A stretch of DNA of 64,000 nt from Deltaproteobacteria bacterium (GCA_016218975.1 JACRCO010000037.1:124001-188000), one strand, 5' to 3'. Positions 26,982 to 36,794 are shown, counted from the stretch's first letter. The notes: a model not told the origin generated them from the sequence alone. Made by a program: numbers and translations.

Positions 26982-27761
26982 TCAATCCCTCTGGGGGCCG
27001 GCGCCGCTTTTGACGAATTCGGTGTAATCCCTGAAAAGGAACTTCAGGTGTTTCACGATTTCCACTATGGGGGAACGAAGCCGCAAGACGGTCCAGAAGG
27101 CCTCCCACGCGATCCCCTTCGATAGCTTCGAGTCTCCCGATGCCCTTCCGTAGAAGATCACCGGCAGTTCCTTGATCCTGAAGCCAAGCCGGTAAGCGTA
27201 GGTTTTCATCTCGATCTGGAACGCGTATCCGTCGGACCGTATCTTGTCCAGATCGATCTTCTCCAGCACCTCCCGCCGGTAGCATTTGAAACCGGCCGTG
27301 AAGTCCCACACCGGTATGATGACGACGTACGAAGCGAACATATTTGCGAACTTGCTCATCAGCAACCGCCTGAACCGCCATCCGTCCACCCTGACTCCAT
27401 CGCAATACCGGCTCCCGATCACCAGGTCCGCATCCTTCATCGCCTCGAGCATCGCCGGGAGATATTTCGGATCATGGGAAAAATCGGCATCCATCTCGAG
27501 GATATAATCCATACCCGTGTCCAGCGCATACCTGAACCCGTCGATATAGGCGGTCCCCAATCCCATCTTTCCCGGTCGATGGATCACGTGGACCCTGTCG
27601 TTTTCCTTCGCCAGCCTGTCGGCGATTTCTCCTGTGCCGTCAGGGGAATTGTCGTCGACGATCAGGAGATGGAAGTTCTCTTTCATGGGGAGAATGGCGC
27701 GGGCCATCCGTTCGATATTGTCCCCCTCGTTGTACGTCGGCATGACTATCATCGGCTTCAT
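26982..27761 (-). CDS. polyprenol-phosphate mannosyltransferase-like GT2 glycosyltransferase
   Basis: This 259-residue enzyme matches dolichol-phosphate mannose synthase-type GT2 proteins: MPTYNEGDNI at the N-terminus, DDNSPDGTG, the DxD in EMDADFSHDP, and the GSRY and FTAGFKCYRR segments. It probably loads a sugar onto a polyprenyl phosphate at the inner membrane, providing donors for the GT39-like and DUF2723 membrane proteins of this locus. It has no C-terminal membrane domain. It is the last gene of the long minus-strand run. Confidence 0.88.
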   Translation of the reverse strand: MKPMIVMPTYNEGDNIERMARAILPMKENFHLLIVDDNSPDGTGEIADRLAKENDRVHVIHRPGKMGLGTAYIDGFRYALDTGMDYILEMDADFSHDPKYLPAMLEAMKDADLVIGSRYCDGVRVDGWRFRRLLMSKFANMFASYVVIIPVWDFTAGFKCYRREVLEKIDLDKIRSDGYAFQIEMKTYAYRLGFRIKELPVIFYGRASGDSKLSKGIAWEAFWTVLRLRSPIVEIVKHLKFLFRDYTEFVKSGAGPQRD

Positions 27762-27801
27762 GCGGATTCTCCCGGCCCCGTAAGGCGCTCCCTTTTTCCG
27801 T

Positions 27802-28788
27802 TCATGCCGCGTTCAACCACTTGACGGTGATGCCTATCCCCGTCCCGCAATCGGTCCTCGGATCGAATCCGAGTTCATCCCTGGCCCTTTCATGGCTGAA
27901 AAACCTGTCCCTGCACATGATGTCGATCTTGTCCGGCGTCAGGAACGGCTCCCTGTCGAGCCCGAGAACTCGATGCGCGGTTTCCAGGAGATGCCCGGCG
28001 ATCCGGACCGCTTTCAACGGGACATGAAATGGCGGGACCCTTTTCCCGAGCGCCGACGAGATCAGATCCACGAGCCGGTTGACGGTGACGGGCTCCATCC
28101 CGGAAAACACGTACGTACTGCCTGGTGCCGCGGGACTGTCGACGGACCGCATGATTCCTTCGATCAGGTCGTCGATGTAAAGAAGATGGACCCTGTTCTC
28201 GCCGCTTCCCACCGTCAGGTACCTGCCGGAATCGATCAACCTCACGAGCTTGGGGATCATACCCCACGTATCCCTCGGTCCGTACGTTATCACCGGACGG
28301 ATGACGATCCCCGGCACATTTCGGTTGCGGTGGAATTCCGTGACGAGCGCTTCCGAATCGTATTTCGTTTTTCCGTATCGCGTGGCGGGGAAACAGGGCG
28401 AGTCTTCGGCGACCGGCCCCCCGTAGGGGTGCCCGAACACGCTTACGGAGCTTATGTAGATGAAACGGCTTACATTCCCCCTTGCGGACCGATCGAGAAG
28501 GTTCCTGGTCAACTCCACGTTAACGCGGCGAATCTGCGTGTCGTCGTGGGTCCATCCGCTTCCCCGGATCGCCGCCAGGTGGAAAACGATATCCACGTTC
28601 TTCATCAAGGCGCCGGTAGCGGCACCATCAAGAAGATCTGCTTCCCTGATATCCGCCCCTTCGGAAGAAAGGTATTTCCGATCACTGCTCTTTCTCACGG
28701 GGACGACCACGGAATGGCCGTCCTTCACGAGACGGTCGACCAAATGGCTCCCGATGAACCCGGTCCCGCCGGTCACCAGCGCTCTCAT
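27802..28788 (-). CDS. NAD-dependent epimerase/dehydratase (SDR family)
   Basis: This 328-residue extended SDR has an N-terminal TGGTGFIGSHL dinucleotide-binding motif and the catalytic YGKTK (YxxxK) with an upstream ISSVSVFG. It probably alters a nucleotide sugar or a sterol-like/polyprenyl substrate. The ATG at 28788 overlaps the preceding stop as ATGA; the longer frame to 28881 would run deep into the radical SAM gene. Confidence 0.87.
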   Translation of the reverse strand: MRALVTGGTGFIGSHLVDRLVKDGHSVVVPVRKSSDRKYLSSEGADIREADLLDGAATGALMKNVDIVFHLAAIRGSGWTHDDTQIRRVNVELTRNLLDRSARGNVSRFIYISSVSVFGHPYGGPVAEDSPCFPATRYGKTKYDSEALVTEFHRNRNVPGIVIRPVITYGPRDTWGMIPKLVRLIDSGRYLTVGSGENRVHLLYIDDLIEGIMRSVDSPAAPGSTYVFSGMEPVTVNRLVDLISSALGKRVPPFHVPLKAVRIAGHLLETAHRVLGLDREPFLTPDKIDIMCRDRFFSHERARDELGFDPRTDCGTGIGITVKWLNAA

Positions 28789-29864
28789 CCGCCGAAAAGG
28801 GATTCGACCCCCACCTTTGCGACGGTCCGGAAGGAAAAGAGCATGTTCGTATAACTCGCGTTGGCGAGAGGACAGAAACAATCCCGGTCCTTGATTTCCT
28901 TCCGTATCCGGGCCGCTTCAGCGGAAAACCATATCTTCGGGAAGTCGTAATCCGATTCCCGCAGGTTTCCCATGACTTCCGATCGGATACAGCACGCCCA
29001 GACGTCTCCGTCCGGCGCCAGCTGGCACGAGGCCACTCCCGCGTAACACGGGATCTGGATCCTGTTTTCCAGGAGGATCTTTTTGACCATGTGGTAATAG
29101 CGCTTCCGGAAGGCCCGGGTCACTTTCGATATCCCCTTCATTTCCCAATTCTTCATGTCTTCGGCGATGAAATCCACGGCCCTTTCGTAATCTGCATGCA
29201 AGGGTGATATTCTTTCGCCGACGGTAAGAAGCTCCGTTCTCTCTTCGGCGATTTCCGTGATGTAGGAGTCCGGCCCGAGTTTTTTCAGCTCCGAGTAAAT
29301 TTCCGGAATATCGCGCGCGTTGTATCGCGATATAACGGTGTGGAAGCCCAGAACCAGGTTTTCGCCATGTCCCAACGAACGAAGCCCGTGGTACGTATCG
29401 ATTGCTTTCCTGTACGAACCCTTCGAGCCGCGGATCTCGTCATGCCTTTCGCCGACGGCATCGATGGAAAGGTTCACGATGACCGCGGCGTCCGGGCAGG
29501 CTTCCACGATACGACCGACTTTCCCGACGATGCGATCCGTCAACAATCCATTCGTTGGAATATTTATGATCTTCGGCCTGCAGTGGCGGTAGGCCTCGAT
29601 GCAGACGGAGTCGATATCCTCCCGCAGGAACGGCTCCCCGCCGCTGAACGTGATCCAGTGCGGGGCCCGCCCGATGGACCGGAAGATCTTTCCGTACTCG
29701 TCGAGCGTCAGCTCCCGGCTTTCCCTCTCGTAGACCCTGCATGTCATGCAGCGCGAATTGCACCGGTAGGTAAGGCTGACCGTAAGACTGGCCGGAAGCA
29801 TCCGTGGGCGGCCGAGCCGGCGGGCGAGTTTAAAGAACGGGACTTTTGCAAGGAGATTCAGCAA
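28785..29864 (-). CDS. radical SAM protein with SPASM-type C-terminus
   Basis: This 359-residue protein has the CNSRCMTC (CxxxCxxC) cluster-binding motif near residue 35, then the GGEP-type TFSGGEPFLRED. Late cysteines (CYAGVASC near 285, CCI, and CFCP near the end) fit an auxiliary-cluster SPASM domain. Such proteins modify peptides or sugars, or act as anaerobic maturases. The substrate is unknown. It lies 8 bp after hypE and is coupled to the epimerase gene. Confidence 0.85.
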   Translation of the reverse strand: MLNLLAKVPFFKLARRLGRPRMLPASLTVSLTYRCNSRCMTCRVYERESRELTLDEYGKIFRSIGRAPHWITFSGGEPFLREDIDSVCIEAYRHCRPKIINIPTNGLLTDRIVGKVGRIVEACPDAAVIVNLSIDAVGERHDEIRGSKGSYRKAIDTYHGLRSLGHGENLVLGFHTVISRYNARDIPEIYSELKKLGPDSYITEIAEERTELLTVGERISPLHADYERAVDFIAEDMKNWEMKGISKVTRAFRKRYYHMVKKILLENRIQIPCYAGVASCQLAPDGDVWACCIRSEVMGNLRESDYDFPKIWFSAEAARIRKEIKDRDCFCPLANASYTNMLFSFRTVAKVGVESLFGG

Positions 29865-29872
29865 CGGGTTTT

Positions 29873-30883
29873 TCAGCAGATCCGCGGCAACTGCTCTCCC
29901 GTGAACATGTCGACGACCCTGGCCGTGCCGAGCTTCGTTTTCAGGATCACTTTCCCCTTGTGGGAATCGGTTACTTCCCCGATGATCCGCGCATTCGTTC
30001 CGTGTGGATTCTTAAGCATTGCATCGAGTACGGAGCCGGCATCGCTTCCCCTTACGACGGCGATCATTTTTCCCTCGTTCGCCACATAGAGAGGATCGAG
30101 GCCGAGGATTTCGCAGGCTTCCCGGACTTCATCGCGCACCGGCAGCGTTTCTTCCTCGATCAGTATCCCGACGCCGGATTTTTCGGCGAATTCGTTCAGC
30201 GTCGACGCCACGCCTCCGCGGGTCGGATCCCTCATGGCGTGCACCTCCGCGTTCGTCTCCAGGATGTCGTCCACGAGCTTGTGCAGCGGCGCGGTATCGC
30301 TTTGCACCGGTTTCTTGAATATAAGACCCTCACGCACGGACATGATGGCGATGCCGTGGTCGCCTATGTAGCCGCTGACGAGGACCTTGTCGCCCGCTTC
30401 CAGGTTCATTCCCGACACGTTCAGCGAGTTTTTCACGATCCCCACTCCCGCGGTGTTGACAAAGATCCCGTCCACACTCCCCTTGTTCACCACCTTCGTG
30501 TCACCGGTGATTATCTTAACTCCCGCCGTCTCTGCTGCCCGGTTGACGGATACGAGGATCCGCTTCAGGTCATCCATGGGGAATCCTTCCTCGATGATCA
30601 GCCCGAGGCTCAGGTAAAGAGGCATCGCGCCGCCCATGGCGAGGTCGTTGACCGTGCCGTATACGGCCAGATCGCCTATATCCCCTCCGGGGAAAAAGAT
30701 CGGCGTGATGACGTACGAATCCGTCGTGAATGCGAACTTCGATCCGTTCACTTCGAAGATTCCCTGGTCGTTCAGCACGTTCAGGATCGGGTTCCCGATG
30801 ATCGGCAGAAAAACCTTTTCGATGAGTTCGTGGCTTAACCTTCCCCCGCCCCCGTGGGCGAGCTGAATCTTGTCGTGTTTCAT
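29873..30883 (-). CDS. hypE: [NiFe]-hydrogenase maturation protein HypE
   Basis: This 336-residue enzyme dehydrates a C-terminal thiocarboxamide to thiocyanate, supplying the CN ligands of [NiFe]-hydrogenase. It starts with the typical LAHGGGGRLSHELIEK, contains TGDTKVV, and ends in PRIC, keeping the essential terminal Cys. It works with HypF, encoded two genes upstream, but hypA, hypB, hypC and hypD are absent from this window, as is any hydrogenase. Confidence 0.96.
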   Translation of the reverse strand: MKHDKIQLAHGGGGRLSHELIEKVFLPIIGNPILNVLNDQGIFEVNGSKFAFTTDSYVITPIFFPGGDIGDLAVYGTVNDLAMGGAMPLYLSLGLIIEEGFPMDDLKRILVSVNRAAETAGVKIITGDTKVVNKGSVDGIFVNTAGVGIVKNSLNVSGMNLEAGDKVLVSGYIGDHGIAIMSVREGLIFKKPVQSDTAPLHKLVDDILETNAEVHAMRDPTRGGVASTLNEFAEKSGVGILIEEETLPVRDEVREACEILGLDPLYVANEGKMIAVVRGSDAGSVLDAMLKNPHGTNARIIGEVTDSHKGKVILKTKLGTARVVDMFTGEQLPRIC

Positions 30884-30901
30884 CGGTTTCGCCTTTTCCT
30901 T

Positions 30902-32140
30902 TTATATTTCGTTTTTCCCGGCATTCGACGACGCGGCCAGCGCATTTTCCAGGGTTTCGAAGGATTCGACGGGGGTGATCGTTTTCGTCAGGAGTTTCGC
31001 CACCAGGTTCAGGTAGACGCCGGCCGGCTTGGGGGGAAGGGACTTGAAGTAGTGCACCTGGAGCTTTTCGGCCGCCCCGAGGCTCTTCGCCATGTCTCCG
31101 TGTATCACCGAGGGATATTTTTCATAGGGAATGTGCCTCATGGCGGGTATGTCACCCATGTCGAAAATCACGTCTCTCGCCGCCTGCGCGTCGGTGAGGG
31201 ATTTCAGTAATTCCACCGCTTCCTTTTTGTAACGCGACCGCTCCGACACCGCGTAAGTCGCGAGCGACCCGCCGAAGATCGTGGATAGCCCGCCCGTTCC
31301 GCCGTTCACCTGCGGGAACGGGAAGATTCCCATCCGTTCCAGGGCGCCGGGGTTTTCAACGTGAAAATAGGAAAGGAGCCGGTTTCCGTTCAGCTGCATC
31401 GCGGCTTTTCCCTGGAAGAACAGCCGGCGCATCTCCTCGTAGTTCGTCTGTCCGCACGACTCGTGGAACGCGCCTGCACCGGCGAACTCCAGGACCTTCC
31501 CCGCCGCCGCGAGGAAGCATTCCCTGATTTCGGCGTAACGGGGCGACCTCGTGAAATCGGAAACGAAGACATCATCCCCGCCGATGCGGTGAAAGAGATG
31601 GGAAAAGAAAAATGCGCCGGGCCACCGCTCCTTGTTCCCCACTGCAAACGGAACGAGCCCGGCCCCGCTCAGCTCACGGCAGATGGATATCAATTGGTCG
31701 ACGGATCGCGGGATGGAGAATCCGAACCTATCGAAAATGTTCCTGTCGTACCAGACGAAGATGCACCCCTGTTCGACGGGGGCGGCATATGTCTTCCCTT
31801 CCACTTTCAACGGATGAAGGGATGCCGGAGCGAAGGTTTCCTTCCAGCCGCCTTCAAGCTCCGTCGAAAGATCGTGAACAAGCCCCTTCCCCACGAGATC
31901 CTCGAGTTCCCCTCCGCCGCAGGTGTGAAAGACATCGGGCCCCTCCGGATCCGGAAGATCCCGGTTCAGCGTGTACATCAGCTGGTACCAGTTCCTCATC
32001 ACCGTGGATTCGACTTCGATCCACGGGTTGGCTTCCTCGAATCGGCGTATCAAACCGTCGAGCATCTGGCGGTACTGCACCGAGCAATGGTGCCGGTCGA
32101 GGCAGTGATAACGGAGGAACTTCAGCTTGATCTTTTTCAT
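30902..32140 (-). CDS. extracellular-type solute-binding protein lacking a signal peptide
   Basis: This 412-residue protein has the family 1 (sugar/glycerol-phosphate type) solute-binding fold: ANPWIEVE near the start, then GKTYAAPVEQ, FAVGNKERWPG, FFQGKAAMQLNGN and AVELLKSLTD. Its N-terminus (MKKIKLKFLRYHCLDRHHC) has no hydrophobic export sequence, and no transporter permease or ATPase of this type is nearby. It sits one base after the GT2 gene and 18 bp before hypE. A cytoplasmic binding role or an upstream lost start are both possible. Confidence 0.78.
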   Translation of the reverse strand: MKKIKLKFLRYHCLDRHHCSVQYRQMLDGLIRRFEEANPWIEVESTVMRNWYQLMYTLNRDLPDPEGPDVFHTCGGGELEDLVGKGLVHDLSTELEGGWKETFAPASLHPLKVEGKTYAAPVEQGCIFVWYDRNIFDRFGFSIPRSVDQLISICRELSGAGLVPFAVGNKERWPGAFFFSHLFHRIGGDDVFVSDFTRSPRYAEIRECFLAAAGKVLEFAGAGAFHESCGQTNYEEMRRLFFQGKAAMQLNGNRLLSYFHVENPGALERMGIFPFPQVNGGTGGLSTIFGGSLATYAVSERSRYKKEAVELLKSLTDAQAARDVIFDMGDIPAMRHIPYEKYPSVIHGDMAKSLGAAEKLQVHYFKSLPPKPAGVYLNLVAKLLTKTITPVESFETLENALAASSNAGKNEI

Positions 32141-32141
32141 G

Positions 32142-33041
32142 TCAGGAACCCGATACGTTTTTCGTGGATTCGGCGATGTCCCATACGAACGGATTTCTTT
32201 TCCTGATGAAGAAGTCGAAGCTTCCCGATGCCCTTGCGTAAGCCTCGAGCAACACGGCGCCGAGGGTCCAGGCCACCGTCCTCACTCCCCATTCCGTCTC
32301 CGCGGCCAGGGCGGCAAGGGTATTTTTCAGCGAGGTGGTGGATACGGAATATCCCTGCTTATTCTTAAGGTGAAGGTGCCCGATGGCGATCCTGCGGCGC
32401 TGTTTCAGGAAATCGCCGACGTTTTCGGGCCCCTTGTTCAAAACCCGCGCGTCTCCGACATACTCGAGTCTCAATCCCGCCTCCCTGACGATCGCCTCCA
32501 TGCTCGCCTCGTCCACCGCGGTGTTTACCGGGATTTCCCCGACCACGTTCCTGAAAGCGACCAGTTCGCCGAGCTTCGGGTGCCGGAGCGCGATCCTGTG
32601 GTGGAGGTTCCAGAGAAGATGAACCGCGTAACCGATGAAATCGTCCCTTCCATTGACCGGCACTGGGCGGCCTCCGGTCATTCCCACACCGTCATCGAGG
32701 AAAGGCCTGGCGAGTTTCTCAAGGGTGTCGGGCTCCGGCACGGTATCGCCGCTTTCCACGAACAGTACATCCCCTCTTGCGTGGGAAAGGAACAGGTTGA
32801 TGGCCGAAGCCTTCCCTTTCCTTTCCTTCTGGACAAGAAGCCTGATCCTTTCGTCCTTTTTCATGAAATCCCTTACTATATCCTCCGTTCGGTCGGTGCA
32901 CCCGCTGGAAACCACGTAGATTTCCCCGAGGCGGCAGACCGAGAGATTCTGGCCGAGAACCGCTTCCAGGAGACGGCCGATGTTCGCCTCTTCGTTGTAT
33001 GCCATGATCCCGATGCTGCAATCTATGGTTCCTGAATTCAT
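32142..33041 (-). CDS. family 2 glycosyltransferase
   Basis: This 299-residue protein starts with SIGIMAYNEEANIGRLL, followed by VVSSGCTDRTEDIV and the donor-site GDVLFVESGDTVPE, where the usual DxD reads SGD. A C-terminal hydrophobic stretch (TVAWTLGAVLLEAYA) may contact the membrane. The ATG at 33041 overlaps the hypF stop (ATGA), so it is translationally coupled to hypF despite the unrelated function. Confidence 0.82.
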   Translation of the reverse strand: MNSGTIDCSIGIMAYNEEANIGRLLEAVLGQNLSVCRLGEIYVVSSGCTDRTEDIVRDFMKKDERIRLLVQKERKGKASAINLFLSHARGDVLFVESGDTVPEPDTLEKLARPFLDDGVGMTGGRPVPVNGRDDFIGYAVHLLWNLHHRIALRHPKLGELVAFRNVVGEIPVNTAVDEASMEAIVREAGLRLEYVGDARVLNKGPENVGDFLKQRRRIAIGHLHLKNKQGYSVSTTSLKNTLAALAAETEWGVRTVAWTLGAVLLEAYARASGSFDFFIRKRNPFVWDIAESTKNVSGS

Positions 33042-35317
33042 TGCCCCGCCGCGATCAAGGCTTCGGCGATGATGGATTGTCCGAGTGCTATTCCGCCGTC
33101 GTTGGGCGGAACCCTGTGATGGATAAAGACGCTCAACCCATCTTTCCGAAGAAGGTCGTGGGCACGCTCCAGCAGCAGTGTGTTCTGGAACACCCCGCCG
33201 CTCAACGCCACCCTGTCCAGACCGCTCTCTTCCCGGATTTTCCGGCAGACGTGCAACACGATCTCCGTCATCGTATTGTGGAACCTGGCTGAGAGTATGC
33301 CGCAGGCCGTTCCTTTTTGCAGATCGGCGATCATCTCCCGGATAAGCGGTTCCAGCACGATCGCATATCCATCCCCCTCCCCCCGCAGGCGAAACGGATA
33401 GGATCCCGCGTCTTCCAGCGCCGCCATTTCCAGTTCGATCGCCGCCTGGCCCTCGTAATGGATTTCCTTTCTTATGCCCAGCAGCGCCGAGACCGCATCG
33501 AACAGGCGCCCGGCGGAAGACGTCAACGGCGAGTTCAGCCCCCTCTCGATCATCTTCCTGATGACGGCCCACTTCCCCCGGTCGATATCCTTCACGAAAT
33601 CGATACCGAGGTCGAACATGCCGTCCCCGTATATGCCGTCGAGCAGCGCAGCGGCGATTCTCCAGGGCTGTTTTATGGCCTTCTCGCCTCCAGGCAGGGG
33701 GAAATATTCGAAATGCGCCGCCCTTCGGAAACCCTTTTCGTCGCAGACAAGGAACTCCCCGCCCCATATCTTTCCGTCCGTCCCGTAACCCGTTCCGTCG
33801 AATGAAACTCCGATGATTTCACCGCCGATTCCGTTGTCTCCCATGCAGCTTACGATGTGTGCATGGTGGTGCTGCACACCGATCTTCCGGATGCCGTCGA
33901 GGGAATGGGCGTACTTGGTCGAAAGGTATTCGGGATGAAGATCGTAGGCCACGGCGGTCGGCTCGATGTTGAAGATCCTCTTGAAGTGCCTTATCCCCTC
34001 TTCGAAGGAAGTGAAGGTTTCCAGGTTTTCCAGGTCGCCGATGTGGTGGCTCATGAATACGAAGTTTCCACGGGTAAGCGAGAACGCGTTCTTCAGCTCG
34101 GCGCCGCAGGAAAGGATCCTTTCCCTGAAGGAAAAGGGCATCAGCAGCGGGAAAGGGACGTATCCGCGGGATCTTCGCAGCATCGTGCCCTGGCCGCGCC
34201 ATACGCGGCAGACGGAATCGTCCGTGCGGATGTGGATTTCCCGGTCATGAAGCAGATAATAATCGGCGATCCCCTTCAACACCTCCATGCTGTCGTCGTC
34301 CTTGTACACAATGGGTTCCGAGCTCAGGTTTCCGCTGGTCATAACCAATACGAGGCCCGATTCCCTTACAAGGAGATGGTGAAGCGGAGTGTACGGCAGC
34401 ATCAACCCGTGGAACTTCTGGTTCGGCGACACGTTACCCGCGGTCGGGCAATCCGGCCTCTTGCGAAGGAGCACGATGGGACGCTGAATGCCGGTCAACA
34501 GCTTCTCTTCCTCCTCGCCTACCTCGCAGATCCGCCTTGCGGCATCGACGTCCCTCACCATTACGGCGAACGGCTTGTACTCCCTGTATTTCCGCGACCG
34601 AAGCAGGGTCACCGCCTCCTCGTTCAGCGCATCGCAAGCCAGGTGATACCCTCCCAATCCCTTCACCGCCAGGATGGCGCCTTCCTTGAGGAGCCTGCAG
34701 GACTCCGCAAGTACATCGGGAACCCGGACCGGGGCGCCGTTCCTGTGAAACAGGGAAAGCCGGGGGCCGCACGCCGGGCAGGCGTTCGGCTGCGCGTGAA
34801 ACCGCCTGTCCATGGGATTTTCGTATTCGGCGCGGCATTGCGGGCACATTTCGAACGGGTCCATGGTCGTGAATTTCCGGTCGTAGGGTATGTCCTTCAC
34901 TATCGTGAACCTCGGCCCGCAATTCGTGCAGTTCGTGAACGGATAGCGATGCCTGCGGTCGGAAGGATCGAAGATTTCCTCCAGGCAGTCCGGACAGGTG
35001 GCGATCTCCGGCGATATGGGAACGAACTTCTCTTCATCCCCGTCGCTCGCCTTGATGGTGAATTCTTCGTAGCCGGCCGGCTCCAACTCGCGCACCTGCA
35101 TGTCGAAAATGACCGCCAGGGGTGGAGGACGGGTCCTGACACGCAGGATGAACTCGTCGACGAGCGGCTTTCCGCCTTCGACGTCGATCAACACCCCCGA
35201 CGAGTTGTTGAGGACGTAGCCGAACAGACCGTGCTCCATCGCTAGGTTGTAGACGAACGGTCGAAAACCTACTCCCTGAACTATTCCCCGAATGCGCATT
35301 TCGGCGCGGAACTTCAA
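33038..35317 (-). CDS. hypF: carbamoyltransferase HypF
   Basis: This 759-residue enzyme transfers the carbamoyl group of carbamoyl phosphate to HypE. The domains are in standard order: acylphosphatase (GIVQGVGFRPFVYNLA), two zinc-finger motifs (CPDC...CTNC and CPQC...CPAC), YrdC-like (about 195-390) and Kae1-like, with the metal-binding HHAH near residue 480 and VALSGGVFQN. The length is typical. It is the upstream partner of hypE. Confidence 0.96.
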   Translation of the reverse strand: MKFRAEMRIRGIVQGVGFRPFVYNLAMEHGLFGYVLNNSSGVLIDVEGGKPLVDEFILRVRTRPPPLAVIFDMQVRELEPAGYEEFTIKASDGDEEKFVPISPEIATCPDCLEEIFDPSDRRHRYPFTNCTNCGPRFTIVKDIPYDRKFTTMDPFEMCPQCRAEYENPMDRRFHAQPNACPACGPRLSLFHRNGAPVRVPDVLAESCRLLKEGAILAVKGLGGYHLACDALNEEAVTLLRSRKYREYKPFAVMVRDVDAARRICEVGEEEEKLLTGIQRPIVLLRKRPDCPTAGNVSPNQKFHGLMLPYTPLHHLLVRESGLVLVMTSGNLSSEPIVYKDDDSMEVLKGIADYYLLHDREIHIRTDDSVCRVWRGQGTMLRRSRGYVPFPLLMPFSFRERILSCGAELKNAFSLTRGNFVFMSHHIGDLENLETFTSFEEGIRHFKRIFNIEPTAVAYDLHPEYLSTKYAHSLDGIRKIGVQHHHAHIVSCMGDNGIGGEIIGVSFDGTGYGTDGKIWGGEFLVCDEKGFRRAAHFEYFPLPGGEKAIKQPWRIAAALLDGIYGDGMFDLGIDFVKDIDRGKWAVIRKMIERGLNSPLTSSAGRLFDAVSALLGIRKEIHYEGQAAIELEMAALEDAGSYPFRLRGEGDGYAIVLEPLIREMIADLQKGTACGILSARFHNTMTEIVLHVCRKIREESGLDRVALSGGVFQNTLLLERAHDLLRKDGLSVFIHHRVPPNDGGIALGQSIIAEALIAAGQ

Positions 35318-35359
35318 TAACGTCTCCGATGCTTCTATGATTTTATTTCGCCGGCCCGC

Positions 35360-36778
35360 TCAAGCCCGGTCGTGATGCAGGTGATAGTAGATGTTCTTGA
35401 GGAAGACCCGCCAGTTCATCTTCCTCGGGAATAGCCTGAAATAGCTGCAGTATCCTTCCAGCATGCGATAGAAATAGTTGTAGAGTCCGGTTAGGGGAAG
35501 CTTCATCAGGTATCTCACGACCGGCAACATCAGGGGAAATTCCACCGCCAGCGGAAAGAGCCTGGCGAGATTTTCCCGCTTTCTCGTGTCTTCCCTGTCC
35601 TGGAAAGCAAGAACGGAGTGGGTGCCGTCCATCGTCGTTTCGGTCCTGTTTTCCAGGAGTCCCATCTCCCTTGCCTTTTCGGCAAGCGCCGTTCCGGGCA
35701 TCGGATCGTAGATCGTGCTCCCGGCGAAATCCGGCCGGATATCGATGTTGAGTTTCAGCGTTTCGATTTCCTTCTCGAGCGTGCTCGCCGGCAGACCGAG
35801 CATGTTGTATGTGTTGAGCCTGATCCCGTGCCGCTTGACCATCCTCGCAACGTTGAGGATCTTCTCCCTCGACACTTTCTTGTTCAGTATCTTGTCGAGA
35901 ATGTAGTCGTCGGCCGCTTCGACTCCCATGCCGACGCTCAGGCAGCCTGCGCGCTTCAGGTCCACTATCATCTTCTCGGTAAGGTGCCTCGGCTGGACGC
36001 AGCAGAAAAACGGGACTCCGATTTCCGCGGAATACCTGTCTGCGAAATTCTCTCCCCACTCTTCCGTCCAAACAAAGACATTGTCCAGGAAGTTCACGAA
36101 ATCGACAGGATAACGTTGCATGACTTCTCTTATCTCGTCCAGCAGGTTTCCGACGGTTCTTACCCTAACCACCCTTCCCTTGTGGTGATAGAGCCTGTTC
36201 AGCGATTCGTTGAAACAGAAACTGCATGCGAAAGCGCAACCCCTTGAAGAAATGAAGCTCTGGGTGTTCCTGCGTTCCCTCCCGGGGATGTCGAACAGAT
36301 CCCTGTCCGGAAACGGGATCGAGTCGAGGTCTTCTATCAGCCGTCGGACGGGGTTTTTCAGGACCGTTCCGTTTCGTTTCACATGCCAGTTTTCGATCTT
36401 CGATATATCGTCGCCGCGCTCGTGGGCGTTCACGAATTCTCGGAAGGCATGCTCCCCTTCGCCCACGCAGATCGCGTCGACACCATCTTCATTGACGATA
36501 TCCGGGAAATACGTGGGATGAGGACCTCCGAACACCGACAGGACATCGAAATTTTTCTTTATGCGGCGGTTCAGCTCCAGGTACGCATGCCGGTTGTGCG
36601 TCGCGATGCTGTAGCCGACGATGGCCGGCTTGAAATCCTCTATCCTGTCCTTGAACTTGCCGTACTCCAGGTCCACGATCCCCACTTCATGGCCGTCCTG
36701 TTTCACCATCGATGACAGGTACATGATTCCCAGCATGTCGGTGGATGCGAGGTCTTTTATGGCAAAAAGTATTCTCAA
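35360..36778 (-). CDS. B12-binding-type radical SAM protein
   Basis: This 472-residue protein has an N-terminal cobalamin-binding-like Rossmann domain (to about 140; VFGGPHPTYFPDIV, CVGEGE) and a radical SAM domain with CAFACSFC near residue 190. A C-terminal extension of about 100 residues lacks motifs. It belongs to the large class of putative methylases or cyclases in anaerobes; the substrate, perhaps a lipid or sugar, is unknown. It is one of three such proteins in the locus. Confidence 0.87.
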   Translation of the reverse strand: MRILFAIKDLASTDMLGIMYLSSMVKQDGHEVGIVDLEYGKFKDRIEDFKPAIVGYSIATHNRHAYLELNRRIKKNFDVLSVFGGPHPTYFPDIVNEDGVDAICVGEGEHAFREFVNAHERGDDISKIENWHVKRNGTVLKNPVRRLIEDLDSIPFPDRDLFDIPGRERRNTQSFISSRGCAFACSFCFNESLNRLYHHKGRVVRVRTVGNLLDEIREVMQRYPVDFVNFLDNVFVWTEEWGENFADRYSAEIGVPFFCCVQPRHLTEKMIVDLKRAGCLSVGMGVEAADDYILDKILNKKVSREKILNVARMVKRHGIRLNTYNMLGLPASTLEKEIETLKLNIDIRPDFAGSTIYDPMPGTALAEKAREMGLLENRTETTMDGTHSVLAFQDREDTRKRENLARLFPLAVEFPLMLPVVRYLMKLPLTGLYNYFYRMLEGYCSYFRLFPRKMNWRVFLKNIYYHLHHDRA

Positions 36779-36794
36779 GGGCTTCTCCGGCCTT

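Noticed and set aside
32142-33767. 541-residue glycosyltransferase starting at 33767
   Set aside because: The first 242 residues are an out-of-frame reading of hypF; the real start is the ATG at 33041 overlapping the hypF stop.
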